In this document: positions 1 to 7,848 of the stretch, in pieces | Numbering within the stretch: position 1 is the first letter of the stretch | Layout of the letters: every line of letters starts with the position of its first letter | Assembly: GCA_947174275.1 (NCBI GenBank) | Contig: CAMWIJ010000032.1 | Span: 1 to 32,477 of the forward strand | Reading direction: 5' to 3' | Source: an uncultured Muribaculaceae bacterium | GTDB lineage: Bacteria; Bacteroidota; Bacteroidia; Bacteroidales; Muribaculaceae | Length of the DNA: 32,477 nucleotides | The notes under the pieces: model-generated | What the model was told of the DNA's origin: nothing | Database searches by the model: none | The model's input: only the letters and a program-made list of their open reading frames with translations | Program-made: the position numbers and the translations under genes

Positions 1-215
1 GCTGCTGTGTCTGCTGCTGCACGGGTTGTCCCCAGGGATTGTTCTGAGGCTGCTGCGTCTGTTGCTGCACGGGTTGTCCCCAGGGATTGTTCTGAGGCTG
101 CTGTGTCTGCTGCTGCACGGGTTGTCCCCAGGGATTGTTCTGAGGCTGCTGTGTCTGTTGCTGCACAGGCTGTCCCCATGGATTGTTCTGAGGTTGCTGT
201 GTCTGCTGCTGCGCA
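1..215 (-). repeat. 48-bp in-frame tandem repeat
   Basis: At least four copies of a 48-bp unit encode the PQNNPWGQPVQQQTQQ repeats of the zinc-ribbon protein. The copies differ at only a few bases, some of them synonymous (CCA/CCC, CAA/CAG). The array continues past the left edge. Near-identity of the copies suggests recent expansion or homogenisation. Confidence 0.85.
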
Positions 216-394
216 GGTTGCCCCCAGGCCGTTGTGCCGGTGGCACCGGCGCCTGTAGGACTGCCGGCAGGACGTATTTGTGTGTCAGTGTTATAAGATG
301 CGCATGCAGTGTCCAGAGATGCTTCGCACTTCGGACAGTTCTTAAGCTTGACAGAATTAAGCTTTCCACATTCGGGGCATTTTACAAAAGGCAT
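1..394 (-). CDS. Zinc-ribbon protein with tandem 16-aa Q/N/P-rich repeats (partial, 3' end off window)
   Basis: Reading from the ATG at 394 towards position 1 gives an open frame of 131 codons that runs off the left edge. It begins MPFVKCPECGKLN and has two CxxC pairs (C6/C9 and C20/C23), the layout of a short zinc ribbon. A linker of about 35 residues follows. Then comes a 16-residue unit, PQNNPWGQPVQQQTQQ, repeated with a 48-nt period; the DNA copies at about 26, 74, 122 and 170 are nearly identical. The repeat is disordered, low-complexity and without charged residues. Bacteroidetes zinc-ribbon proteins of this type often carry a membrane or other domain further on, but that part is not in the window. 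Function unknown. The short plus-strand ORFs over this stretch are shadows of the repeat. Confidence 0.75.
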   Translation of the reverse strand, partial: MPFVKCPECGKLNSVKLKNCPKCEASLDTACASYNTDTQIRPAGSPTGAGATGTTAWGQPAQQQTQQPQNNPWGQPVQQQTQQPQNNPWGQPVQQQTQQPQNNPWGQPVQQQTQQPQNNPWGQPVQQQTQQ

Positions 395-432
395 AGTATG
401 TCGGTTTAGAAAAGTAACAATACAGTATCTTG

Positions 433-462
433 CAAATTTACGCAAAATCTGCAAGAAACAAT
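433..462 (-). promoter_or_regulatory. Candidate Bacteroidetes promoter for the zinc-ribbon gene
   Basis: On the minus strand TAAATTTG (440-433) matches the -7 consensus TAnnTTTG exactly. ATTG (462-459), 18 bp upstream, is a three-out-of-four match to the -33 TTTG. The start codon at 394 would leave a leader of about 30 nt. The rest of the 395-617 gap is AT-rich and holds no gene that I can see. Confidence 0.45.
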
Positions 463-617
463 GTTAATTGAACAAAAATAAAGGCAACCGCCTGTAAAAA
501 GAGCCCTAAAACAAAACTACCAGGAGAAATTCTTTTGTCAGCCGTTTAAGCGTGGCGTACCTGATCGGTTTGTGTGGCTTTTTTCATTCTAAGCGGGTTA
601 GAGGTTTATTCGACGGC

Positions 618-1868
618 TCAGATGAGGGAGAGGTATCTGAGGGCTATGTCGTTGGCGTTGAAGCGACGGCGTATGGTTTCATGCTGCTTTTCGCGGTCGA
701 GGTTGGCGGCGAGTGCCCATTTTATGCCTTCGGCGACGTCGCGCGGATTGCAGTATTCGGCTATGTAACCGGTGACTTTGTGGTCGATGATGTCGGTCTG
801 TCCGCCTCTGCCGAATGACACGGGTGTGGCGCCGGCCGACATGCCTTCGATGAGTGTGCCGCCCAGAGTCTCGTAGAGCGATGTCGAGAGTATGACTTTT
901 GTCTGCACGAGCAACTGGTGGAGCACGGTGTGGTCGTTGATGGTGCCGCAGGCGAGATGCGGGAAACGCAGTTTGTGGAACAGGTCGTCGCGGTCGGTCT
1001 TTCCGAAGAATACGGCGACGGAGCCGGCTGCTATCTCTGGAGCCTCGTCCATGAGAATGTTGAGGGCGTCGATGGCGTAGGTCAGGCCTTTCACCGGGTC
1101 GTCGAGTTTCGCCGCTCCGAAGGCTATAATGTTTTTGAACCGGTTGCGGGTCTCAATGGTGAACGGTTTGTCGGAGTATGTGCGGAACAGGTCGGAGGGG
1201 AAAGCATTGTGTATCACCGTTATATCCTTGTTGCGCAGCAGCGAGCTGTTGTGCGCGCATTGCTTTACCCAGTTGCTGACGGCCACAAACCGTATGTCGG
1301 TGCTGTCATATAGCTTTTTCTTTTTCAGCCATATCTTGTGAGAGAGGTCGCCGGGAGCGGCTTTTGAGCCGAGATAGAGGCAGTCGCCGCACTGTTGCAG
1401 GTAGTTGGAGCAGGAGTAGGCATGATGGCAGATGCCGGTCATGCACCACATGTCGTGCATGGTCCATATCACGGGTTTCCCCATGTCGCATATACGCTGC
1501 ATCTCTTTGAGCGACACCGTCGACTGGTTGACCCAGTTGACAAATATGGCGTCGGCTTTCTTCACGAGCGGATGGCGGTGTATGTTCATGCCTGTGGAGG
1601 CTGTGGAGATTTTGAAAAGGTCACGGCGGTTGAAGCCGTTACGCATCATTATGCCTGCGCGCTCGCTGATAAAACGCCAGCCTCTGACCGGACGTGTGCC
1701 GAGCTGGTGCACGTGCGGATTGTCGCATGTCTTGTTGAATACGAGCATGTCGGCCTCGTGGCCGAGTTCGTGCAAAGCTTTCATCAGTCGGTAGGTCACA
1801 ATCGCGGCGCCTCCGAGGAGGTCGTTGTGGCTGAGCAGTACGATACGTTTCTTTTCCATAATCGTCAT
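618..1868 (-). CDS. GT4-like family glycosyltransferase
   Basis: A 416-residue GT-B fold glycosyltransferase of the group 1 (GT4-like) type, expected to transfer an NDP-sugar onto a surface polysaccharide or lipid-linked oligosaccharide on the cytoplasmic side. The N-terminus (KKRIVLLSHNDLLGGAAIVTYRLMKAL) is the usual first Rossmann strand and Gly-rich loop. A WTMHDMWCMTG segment followed by a Cys-rich patch (C-x7-C...CGDC) is common in Bacteroidetes members. Near the C-terminus GTLIEGMSAGATPVSF...GGQTDII is the donor-binding E-x7 region. Starts: ATG 1868 (MTIMEKK) or ATG 1859 (MEKK). An in-frame start at 1910 would translate through an intergenic hairpin repeat, so I reject it. It is the last gene of the glgB-flippase-GT run. 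The exact sugar cannot be told. Confidence 0.85.
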   Translation of the reverse strand: MTIMEKKRIVLLSHNDLLGGAAIVTYRLMKALHELGHEADMLVFNKTCDNPHVHQLGTRPVRGWRFISERAGIMMRNGFNRRDLFKISTASTGMNIHRHPLVKKADAIFVNWVNQSTVSLKEMQRICDMGKPVIWTMHDMWCMTGICHHAYSCSNYLQQCGDCLYLGSKAAPGDLSHKIWLKKKKLYDSTDIRFVAVSNWVKQCAHNSSLLRNKDITVIHNAFPSDLFRTYSDKPFTIETRNRFKNIIAFGAAKLDDPVKGLTYAIDALNILMDEAPEIAAGSVAVFFGKTDRDDLFHKLRFPHLACGTINDHTVLHQLLVQTKVILSTSLYETLGGTLIEGMSAGATPVSFGRGGQTDIIDHKVTGYIAEYCNPRDVAEGIKWALAANLDREKQHETIRRRFNANDIALRYLSLI

Positions 1869-1897
1869 TTTTTTGAGGGCGTTGCAGCGCTTTGTAT

Positions 1898-1924
1898 TGT
1901 AGGGACGCACGGCTCGTGCGTCCG
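1898..1924 (+). repeat. Intergenic hairpin repeat, copy 1
   Basis: A 27-bp element starting TGTAGGGACGCACG. It contains a perfect inverted repeat with arms GGACGCACG (1903-1911) and CGTGCGTCC (1915-1923) around GCT. The same sequence recurs at 18794-18820, and a truncated version at 32425. Here it lies between the flippase and glycosyltransferase genes. It is followed by another small palindrome, CCTGATAATCAGG. Confidence 0.85.
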
Positions 1925-1975
1925 AATATTACACCTGATAATCAGGATGTTGGTGGTATTTTTCTGAGTTCTGCA

Positions 1976-3421
1976 TCACCCTCGGGCCAGAGGCTTTTCT
2001 TTCACCCAGATCAACGCTCCGAACGCTATCAGAAGCACTCCGCGCACCGTGAAATTGATTGGTTCCGAGCCGGTGGCTATGAGCAGCGCTCCTCCATACA
2101 GAGCCGCGGCGCAGAGTATGTATAACCCGAGGCGCGGCAGATTATAGTTGATCGGATATTTTTTCTGGCCTATGAGATATGATGCAGTCATCATCAGTCC
2201 GTAGCAGCAGAAAGCAGCCCACGCGCAGGCTGTGTAGCCGTAGTGCGGCACGAATATGATATTGATGAGCAGGGTAACGGCGAGTCCCCCGAGAGAGAAC
2301 CATGTGCCCCATATTGTCTTGTCGGTGAGTTTATACCATAACGACAGGTTGAAGAAGATGCCGAAGAAAAATTCGGCTGCCATCACTATCGGCACCACTT
2401 TAAGCCCGGCGAAATAGCGCGGGGAAATGAAATATTTGAGCACGTCGAGATAAAACATCACTCCGAGGAATATGAACAGCCCGAAGATGACGAAAAATTT
2501 CATGGCGTCGGCGTAGGCACGGCGCTTGTCGCCTCCGCTCTCCTTGTTTTTGTCGAAAATAAACGGCTCGTAGGCAAAGCGGAATGCCTGTATGAACATC
2601 ACCATGACGATGGCTATCTTGTAGTTGGCGCCGTAGATGCCGAGCTGTTGTGATGCGTCGACGGGGTCGGCGACCAGAAATGGCAGCAATATCTTGTCGA
2701 TGGTCTGGTTCATGATGCCCGCCACGCCGAGTATCAGCAGCGGGAAACTGTAGCGGACCATCTCGCGCCACAACCGGCCGTTGAAGCTGTAGGTCACCTT
2801 CAGTTCAGGTGTGAGCAGCAGCAGTATCACCATTGATGACAGCAGGTTGGCAAGGAAGATATAGCCGATACCGAAGCCGGGGTCGTAGAACCAGCCGATC
2901 AGGTCGGGCGAGTGCTTCCATATCCAGGGGCAGAGAATGAGGAAAAACAGGTTGAGCCCGATGTTGAGCCCGATGTTGACAAATTTCAGTGTGGCGAAAC
3001 GCACGGGGCGTTTGCGGTAGCGCAGATAGGAGAACGGTATGCTGGAATAGGCGTCTATGCCTACGGCTATCGCCATCATCCAGATAAACGACGGATGGTC
3101 ACCGCAATTGAGCGCAGAGGCAATCTGCGGCGAGAAGATACACGCCAGGACTATAAACAGCATCGACGATGTGCCCACTGATATCAGTGTGGTCGAATAG
3201 ACCTGCATCGGATTGTTCCACCGCTCATGGTTGGCAAACCGGAAAAATCCGGTTTCCATGCCATAAAGCAATATGATGAGCACCAGCGCCACGTAGGCGT
3301 AGATATTGGTGACGATACCGTATTGTTCGGTGGGGAACAGGTAGGTGTACATCGGCACCAGACACCAGTTCAAAAACCGCCCTACGATGCTGCTGACACC
3401 ATAGATGGCGGTATCTTTCAT
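1976..3421 (-). CDS. Polysaccharide flippase (Wzx / MOP superfamily)
   Basis: About 481 residues, very hydrophobic, with about 12-14 membrane segments spread over the whole length, as in MOP-superfamily oligosaccharide flippases. The opening (MKDTAIYGVSSIVGRFLNWCLVPMYTYLF, then EQYGI) is the typical first helix and loop of Bacteroidetes Wzx-like proteins. It should move undecaprenyl-linked glycan units across the inner membrane. ATG 3421 is preferred. A GTG at 3442 would add seven residues (MAGVKRL), and AGGAG lies about 11 nt before the ATG. It sits 30 bp after the glgB stop and before the glycosyltransferase, so the three are probably co-transcribed. The partner glycan is unknown. Confidence 0.88.
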   Translation of the reverse strand: MKDTAIYGVSSIVGRFLNWCLVPMYTYLFPTEQYGIVTNIYAYVALVLIILLYGMETGFFRFANHERWNNPMQVYSTTLISVGTSSMLFIVLACIFSPQIASALNCGDHPSFIWMMAIAVGIDAYSSIPFSYLRYRKRPVRFATLKFVNIGLNIGLNLFFLILCPWIWKHSPDLIGWFYDPGFGIGYIFLANLLSSMVILLLLTPELKVTYSFNGRLWREMVRYSFPLLILGVAGIMNQTIDKILLPFLVADPVDASQQLGIYGANYKIAIVMVMFIQAFRFAYEPFIFDKNKESGGDKRRAYADAMKFFVIFGLFIFLGVMFYLDVLKYFISPRYFAGLKVVPIVMAAEFFFGIFFNLSLWYKLTDKTIWGTWFSLGGLAVTLLINIIFVPHYGYTACAWAAFCCYGLMMTASYLIGQKKYPINYNLPRLGLYILCAAALYGGALLIATGSEPINFTVRGVLLIAFGALIWVKEKPLARG

Positions 3422-3451
3422 AAGTCGTTTTACTCCTGCCACGGTCGGTTG

Positions 3452-5512
3452 TTACTGTTTGTTGCCTGTCTTGTTGCCGGTGGCGTCGCTCTTGGCCTTG
3501 CGTTTGCCCGGCGTGCGGTCGAGACGCAGCACCTGGGCGGAGCGGGCGGGCAGATATAGGCGCAGCCACTCTTTGCCGGTGGGTGCGTAGAGCTCGTCGT
3601 GCTGTGTGAGATGCTCCACGTTGTCGTCGATGTTGCCGAAGCCGCCGAACTGTTTGTCGTCAGACGACAGCACCACTTTGTATTTTCCGGCGGGCGCGAG
3701 AATGCCGTAGCCGGTAAATGATTTGAACGGATTGAAGTTGAACACGAACACGAGGTCGCCGCGACGGAATGCCAGTACTTGGTCGTCATCCTTCTCCCAA
3801 AGTTTCTCTATGCTGAGTGCCTGGAAGTTGATGATGCTGCTGACGAGCTCCACCATGGCGTTGTCAAACGCGTTGAGATACTTGTATTTCAGGTCTTCAC
3901 GGTCGACGAGATCCCATTGGCGGCGTGCGTACTTGTAGCTCCAGCCATTGCCTTCGCGGGGGAAGTCGATCCATTCGGGATGGCCGAACTCGTTGCCCAT
4001 GAAGTTTAGATATCCGCCGTTGATGGTGGCAAGAGTCACGAGGCGTATCATCTTGTGCAGGGCAATGCCGCGGTCAACGGTCATATTGTTGTCGTCTACC
4101 ATCATGTGCCAGTACATCTGGTCGTCGATAAGTCGGAAAATCACGGTCTTGTCGCCCACAAGCGCCTGGTCGTGGCTCTCGACATAAGATATTGTCTTTT
4201 CATCGCTGCGGCGGTTGGTGAGCTCCCAGAAGATGGATGTCGGATGCCAGTCCTCGTCTTTCTTCTCCTTCAGGGTCTTTATCCAGTAGTCGGGAATACC
4301 CATCGCCATGCGGTAGTCGAAGCCTATGCCGCCGTCCTTGATTTTAACGGCGAGGCCGGGCATGCCGCTCATCTCCTCGGCTATGGTTATGGCATTGTGG
4401 TTGACGGCATGTATGAGTTTGTTGGCGAGGGTGAGGTAGGTTATGGCGTTGACATCCTGGGCGCCGTTGTAGTAGTCGCCGTAAGAGCAATAGGCCTGTC
4501 CCAGACCGTGGTCGTAATAGAGCATCGAGGTTACGCCGTCAAATCTGAATCCGTCGAACTTGAATTCCTCAAGCCAGTATTTGCAGTTGGAGAGCAGGAA
4601 ATGGAGCACTTCGTTCTTGCCGTAGTCGAAACAGAGCGAGTCCCATGCCGGGTGCTCGCGGCGGTGGTCGCCGTAGAAATACTGGTTGTATGAGCCGTCG
4701 AGACGTCCGAGTCCTTCGTTTTCGTTCTTGACAGCATGCGAGTGCACGATATCCATTATGACCGCTATGCCCAGCTCATGGGCTTTGTCGATAAGGCTTT
4801 TGAGCTCTTCAGGGGTGCCGAAGCGGCTTGACGGTGCGAAGAAACTCGACACATGATAGCCGAACGAGCCGTAGTAAGGATGCTCCTGGATGGCCATTAT
4901 CTGTATGGCGTTGTATCCGTCGGCGTGTATGCGCGGCAATATGTTGTCGCGGAACTCCACGTATGTGCCGACCCCTTCGCGCTGCTGTGCCATGCCGATG
5001 TGGCATTCGTAAATCAGAAGCGGGCGGGTGTCGGGGGTGAATGCTGTGTTTTTCCACTCATATTGCTTCTTGGGCGCCCATACCTGAGCCGAGAATATGT
5101 GGCTCTGTTCGTCCTGGACAACACGGGTGGCGTAGGCCGGGATGCGCTCCCCTTCGCCGCCGTCCCAGTGCACTTTCATCTTGTAGAGCTGCCCGTGCTT
5201 CATGCCGCGCGGGCCAAGATGCAGTTCCCACACTCCGTTGTCAATGCGTTTGAGCGCGTATTTCGGAAGCTCCTTCCAGTCGGAAAAGTCGCCTATGAGG
5301 GTAATGGCCGTGGCGTTGGGCGCCCATTCGCGGAACACCCAGCCCTTGTCGTCGCGGTGAAGCCCGAAATAATTGTGAGCGTTGGCAAATCCTTCAAGGT
5401 TTTTGTTACCTTTGATAAGCTCTTTTTCTTTTCTGACGGCATCGTTGTGACGTCCTTCGATAGCCGGAGCGAAAGGCTCGAGCCACGGGTCGTTTTTGAT
5501 TATATTCAGCAT
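3452..5512 (-). CDS. glgB: 1,4-alpha-glucan branching enzyme, eukaryote-like (GH13)
   Basis: 686 residues. It makes alpha-1,6 branches in glycogen by cutting and transferring alpha-1,4 chains. An N-terminal CBM48-like region (about 58-145, with GWVFREWAPNATAITLIGDFSDW) is followed by the GH13 barrel. Catalytic motifs: region I DIVHSH (D254), nucleophile D325 in DGFRFDGVTSM, acid/base E379 in ITIAEEMSG, and D448 in YVESHD. The short N-terminus and motif wording resemble plant and animal branching enzymes (GH13_8) more than E. coli GlgB, as is usual in Bacteroides relatives. The last about 20 residues (TPGKRKAKSDATGNKTGNKQ) form a basic, probably disordered tail. It starts at ATG 5512, is first in its operon, and has a consensus promoter about 140 bp upstream. 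Confidence 0.96.
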   Translation of the reverse strand: MLNIIKNDPWLEPFAPAIEGRHNDAVRKEKELIKGNKNLEGFANAHNYFGLHRDDKGWVFREWAPNATAITLIGDFSDWKELPKYALKRIDNGVWELHLGPRGMKHGQLYKMKVHWDGGEGERIPAYATRVVQDEQSHIFSAQVWAPKKQYEWKNTAFTPDTRPLLIYECHIGMAQQREGVGTYVEFRDNILPRIHADGYNAIQIMAIQEHPYYGSFGYHVSSFFAPSSRFGTPEELKSLIDKAHELGIAVIMDIVHSHAVKNENEGLGRLDGSYNQYFYGDHRREHPAWDSLCFDYGKNEVLHFLLSNCKYWLEEFKFDGFRFDGVTSMLYYDHGLGQAYCSYGDYYNGAQDVNAITYLTLANKLIHAVNHNAITIAEEMSGMPGLAVKIKDGGIGFDYRMAMGIPDYWIKTLKEKKDEDWHPTSIFWELTNRRSDEKTISYVESHDQALVGDKTVIFRLIDDQMYWHMMVDDNNMTVDRGIALHKMIRLVTLATINGGYLNFMGNEFGHPEWIDFPREGNGWSYKYARRQWDLVDREDLKYKYLNAFDNAMVELVSSIINFQALSIEKLWEKDDDQVLAFRRGDLVFVFNFNPFKSFTGYGILAPAGKYKVVLSSDDKQFGGFGNIDDNVEHLTQHDELYAPTGKEWLRLYLPARSAQVLRLDRTPGKRKAKSDATGNKTGNKQ

Positions 5513-5524
5513 AAAATTGTATTT

Positions 5525-5555
5525 AAAGAGAGATTGTGTAAAAGAGAGATTGTGT
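5525..5555. repeat. 16-nt tandem duplication in glgB leader
   Basis: AAAGAGAGATTGTGT occurs at 5525-5539 and again at 5541-5555, a direct repeat with a 16-nt period, directly upstream of the glgB start. A weaker relative (AGAGATTG) lies near 5611. It lies inside the predicted glgB 5' leader. Confidence 0.7.
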
Positions 5556-5651
5556 TGGAACTAAGTAGATAAATCAATATTGCACCGGCGCAAAATCGCA
5601 TTGATACAATAGAGATTGAAACAATGCAGTTCGCAGAACCAATGTAATTCA

Positions 5652-5682
5652 CAAACTTAACTAAATTTTTCGAGAGCACAAA
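5652..5682 (-). promoter_or_regulatory. Consensus Bacteroidetes promoter of glgB operon
   Basis: On the minus strand TTTG (5682-5679), 19 bp, then TAAGTTTG (5659-5652): an exact match to the Bacteroides primary-sigma consensus. It predicts a transcript start near 5645 and an untranslated leader of about 130 nt before glgB. The -33 box sits inside the 12-bp palindrome ACAAAATTTTGT (5678-5689), just downstream of the esterase stop codon. Confidence 0.75.
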
Positions 5683-5695
5683 ATTTTGTTTTACT

Positions 5696-7270
5696 TTAGA
5701 AACAGTTTCTAAGAAACAGTTTCCGGTTATTTACGATATAGACACCTTCGGACAGTTCGTTTATGATATTCTCGCCCGGATGCAAACTTATGTACTTTAC
5801 GGTGCCGTCGACCCGTACCAGAGGCAAGCGGCAGGCGTGTGTGGTGAAAACATGCAGATTGCCGTCGACCATTATTACAGTCTGTTTTTCTTCATTGTCG
5901 ATGGCTTCAATGCCTGAAAGAGTGCCGATGACACCGGAGAAATCATATACGGAGTTGTTGACGAAATCAAGGTCGGCGGTCTGTTTGATACCGGTAGAGG
6001 TTATGTCGTTGAAGATAATATTGGTCGGTTCTGTTGTGTGTTCGAATGTGATTTCCCATGCCGGTTTGCCATCATGGGTTGTGGCTGTCATGGCTGTGCC
6101 GGGCCACGCGCCTGTCTGGGTAACTCCACCGCCCCAGGTAAAGACGCTGACGCTGCTCCAACTCACGGCCGGGTCGCAGAATACCACGTGGAAGCGGTTG
6201 GTTTCAGGCAATACAGGCTCGTATGTGGTGTTGCCCTCTTCAAGCATGAACTGGAACGGGATGTTGACACGTTGCGCCCAGTATCTCTCGTTGTGGTCGG
6301 CGCCTTCGGCGATATAACTGAGCAGTGTGCCGTTTTCGCGGGAGTATCCTTTTGACTCGGCCACTTTGAGTGCCTTGTTGTTCCATTCGGGGTATGCGCT
6401 GTCGAGCCCTGTGGTTCCGTGGTCGAAATATAATTTGTGGGTTTCGGGTGACGGAAGTCGGTCGGTCATGTAGGCAAGCATGGCGGTGGGGAAGATAGAG
6501 CTGTTGTAATCAAAGTTGCCTATCCAGTGGGTCGACAGACATGCCGCGCCGCCGTATGTGTCGGGATACTCACATATTGCATACAGCGAAGCAAGTCCGC
6601 CCATGCTCGAACCCATTATAAATGTATTCTCTCTCTCCGGCAGAGTGTTAAAAGTCGCGTCTATGGCGTTTTTGAGGTCGTTGGCAAGGAATGTGGTGTA
6701 GGCATCGCTGTGGAGCCGGCCGCCTGCCACAGGCATTATGCCTGACTTGTCAAGCTGGTCGGCGGGTATATAGTCGGTGATGACTTTCTGACAAAGATAG
6801 TCTGACGAGCGCAGTTCCTCGCGGTTGTGTATTCCCACGATGATTGGGACCTGAAATTCTTCAGACTGCGAAAGTCGCTTAAGTGCCTTGTCGACAGCCC
6901 AGGATACTCCGCCATAAGAAAGGAACGGATCAAAAAGGTTTTGTCCGTCGTGCATGTAGACGACAGGGTATCTTTTTGCGGCATTCGGGTCATAATCCTC
7001 GGGTAAAAGCACATCTACAATGTAGCTGGCATCCAATTGCCGGCAATGTGCGATATATCTCTTTGCCGACCCCCAGCTGCAAGCCGGAGTATAATCGGTC
7101 TGCTCGCTCAGAATATTGTCGGCTTCCATCCTGCATATCGACAGCTGATTTTGTCTGTCGGGCGTCTGACATTCGTCTGATTTCTCAGATCCGGCAACTC
7201 CTGAGTGGCATAATATCAGAGTCGCTGCCACCAGGCTCTTGAATATCCTCTTGGGTAATAATGTTTTCAT
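5696..7270 (-). CDS. Secreted esterase (alpha/beta hydrolase, PF00756-like) with starch-binding-like module
   Basis: 524 residues from ATG 7270, which gives a good signal peptide (MKTLLPKRIFKSLVAATLIL). An earlier TTG at 7300 would overlap rsmD and spoil the signal, so I reject it. Residues about 75-345 resemble the putative esterase / CE1-type alpha/beta hydrolase family: VVYMHDGQNLFD, the nucleophile elbow GSSMGG (S222), a candidate Asp in FDHGTTGLD (D283), and His in GADHNERYW (H326). Residues about 358-446 (WSSVSVFTWGG...TGAWPG...WEITF...NIIFND) resemble starch-binding module 26/25. The end (GVYIVNNRKLFLR) looks like a secretion/sorting C-terminus. Probably an extracellular or surface enzyme that removes acyl groups on or near alpha-glucan; the substrate is inferred only. 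It is last in the lipoprotein-DUF3822-rsmD run and just before the glgB promoter. Confidence 0.8.
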   Translation of the reverse strand: MKTLLPKRIFKSLVAATLILCHSGVAGSEKSDECQTPDRQNQLSICRMEADNILSEQTDYTPACSWGSAKRYIAHCRQLDASYIVDVLLPEDYDPNAAKRYPVVYMHDGQNLFDPFLSYGGVSWAVDKALKRLSQSEEFQVPIIVGIHNREELRSSDYLCQKVITDYIPADQLDKSGIMPVAGGRLHSDAYTTFLANDLKNAIDATFNTLPERENTFIMGSSMGGLASLYAICEYPDTYGGAACLSTHWIGNFDYNSSIFPTAMLAYMTDRLPSPETHKLYFDHGTTGLDSAYPEWNNKALKVAESKGYSRENGTLLSYIAEGADHNERYWAQRVNIPFQFMLEEGNTTYEPVLPETNRFHVVFCDPAVSWSSVSVFTWGGGVTQTGAWPGTAMTATTHDGKPAWEITFEHTTEPTNIIFNDITSTGIKQTADLDFVNNSVYDFSGVIGTLSGIEAIDNEEKQTVIMVDGNLHVFTTHACRLPLVRVDGTVKYISLHPGENIINELSEGVYIVNNRKLFLRNCF

Positions 7271-7296
7271 GGGCGATATGGTAATGTGAACTGATT

Positions 7297-7848
7297 TCAA
7301 TGCAGTGTCTGGCCGACGCGGAATATCGAGAAGTTCACCGAGCCGTAGGCGCGGTGTTCCATAAATCCGGGCAGATGCGAGAAGTCAAATTTCTTTGAGT
7401 GCTCGATGACTACGAGCGTGCCCTCTTTGACAAGCCCCGACGAGAGTATGGCGCCGGGTATCTCGCCGAAGTCAGGCAGGTCGTAGGGCGGGTCGGCAAA
7501 CACTATGTCGTAGCTCTGCGATGCCGCGCTGATAAATCGGAGTGCGTCGCAGCGCAGCAGTGTCAGATTGTCGGCTCCGAGCTGCGAGGCCACGCGGCGT
7601 ATGAAATTATATTGCGTGGCGGCTTTCTCCACGGCTGTCACCCGCGAGCATCCACGCGACAGAAACTCGAAAGTTATAGCGCCGGTGCCGGCAAACAGGT
7701 CAAGAGCGGTCGGACCCTCTTCGAAATCCACGAGATTTTCCATCACGTTGAATATATTCTCGCGGGCGAAGTCGGTGGTCGGACGGGCAGTGATATTGGT
7801 GGGGACGTCGAAACGGCGGCGTCCGTATTTTCCTCTTATTATTCGCAT
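7297..7848 (-). CDS. rsmD: 16S rRNA (guanine(966)-N(2))-methyltransferase RsmD
   Basis: 183 residues, the normal RsmD length. It methylates G966 (E. coli numbering) of 16S rRNA using S-adenosylmethionine. Visible motifs are the N-terminal RIIRGKYGRRRFDVP and RPTTDFARENIFN typical of the family, the SAM site LDLFAGTGAITFE (49-61), and the N6/N2-methylase motif ADPPYDL (D119-P120-P121-Y122). The start at ATG 7848 overlaps the end of the DUF3822 gene by 10 bp, so translation is probably coupled. This pairing is common in Bacteroidetes. Confidence 0.95.
   Translation of the reverse strand: MRIIRGKYGRRRFDVPTNITARPTTDFARENIFNVMENLVDFEEGPTALDLFAGTGAITFEFLSRGCSRVTAVEKAATQYNFIRRVASQLGADNLTLLRCDALRFISAASQSYDIVFADPPYDLPDFGEIPGAILSSGLVKEGTLVVIEHSKKFDFSHLPGFMEHRAYGSVNFSIFRVGQTLH

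Noticed and set aside
1..409. Plus-strand ORFs with a repeated protein sequence, or a CRISPR-like array
   Set aside because: The 48-bp period is in frame with a minus-strand zinc-ribbon protein, units are contiguous with no spacers, and synonymous changes fit coding on the minus strand.
1869..1910. Upstream start for the glycosyltransferase
   Set aside because: It would translate part of a dispersed intergenic hairpin repeat; ATG 1868 or 1859 gives the normal family N-terminus.
4055..5572. Large plus-strand ORFs opposite glgB
   Set aside because: Antisense shadows of a GC-rich gene; no family motif, while the minus strand encodes a full GH13 enzyme.
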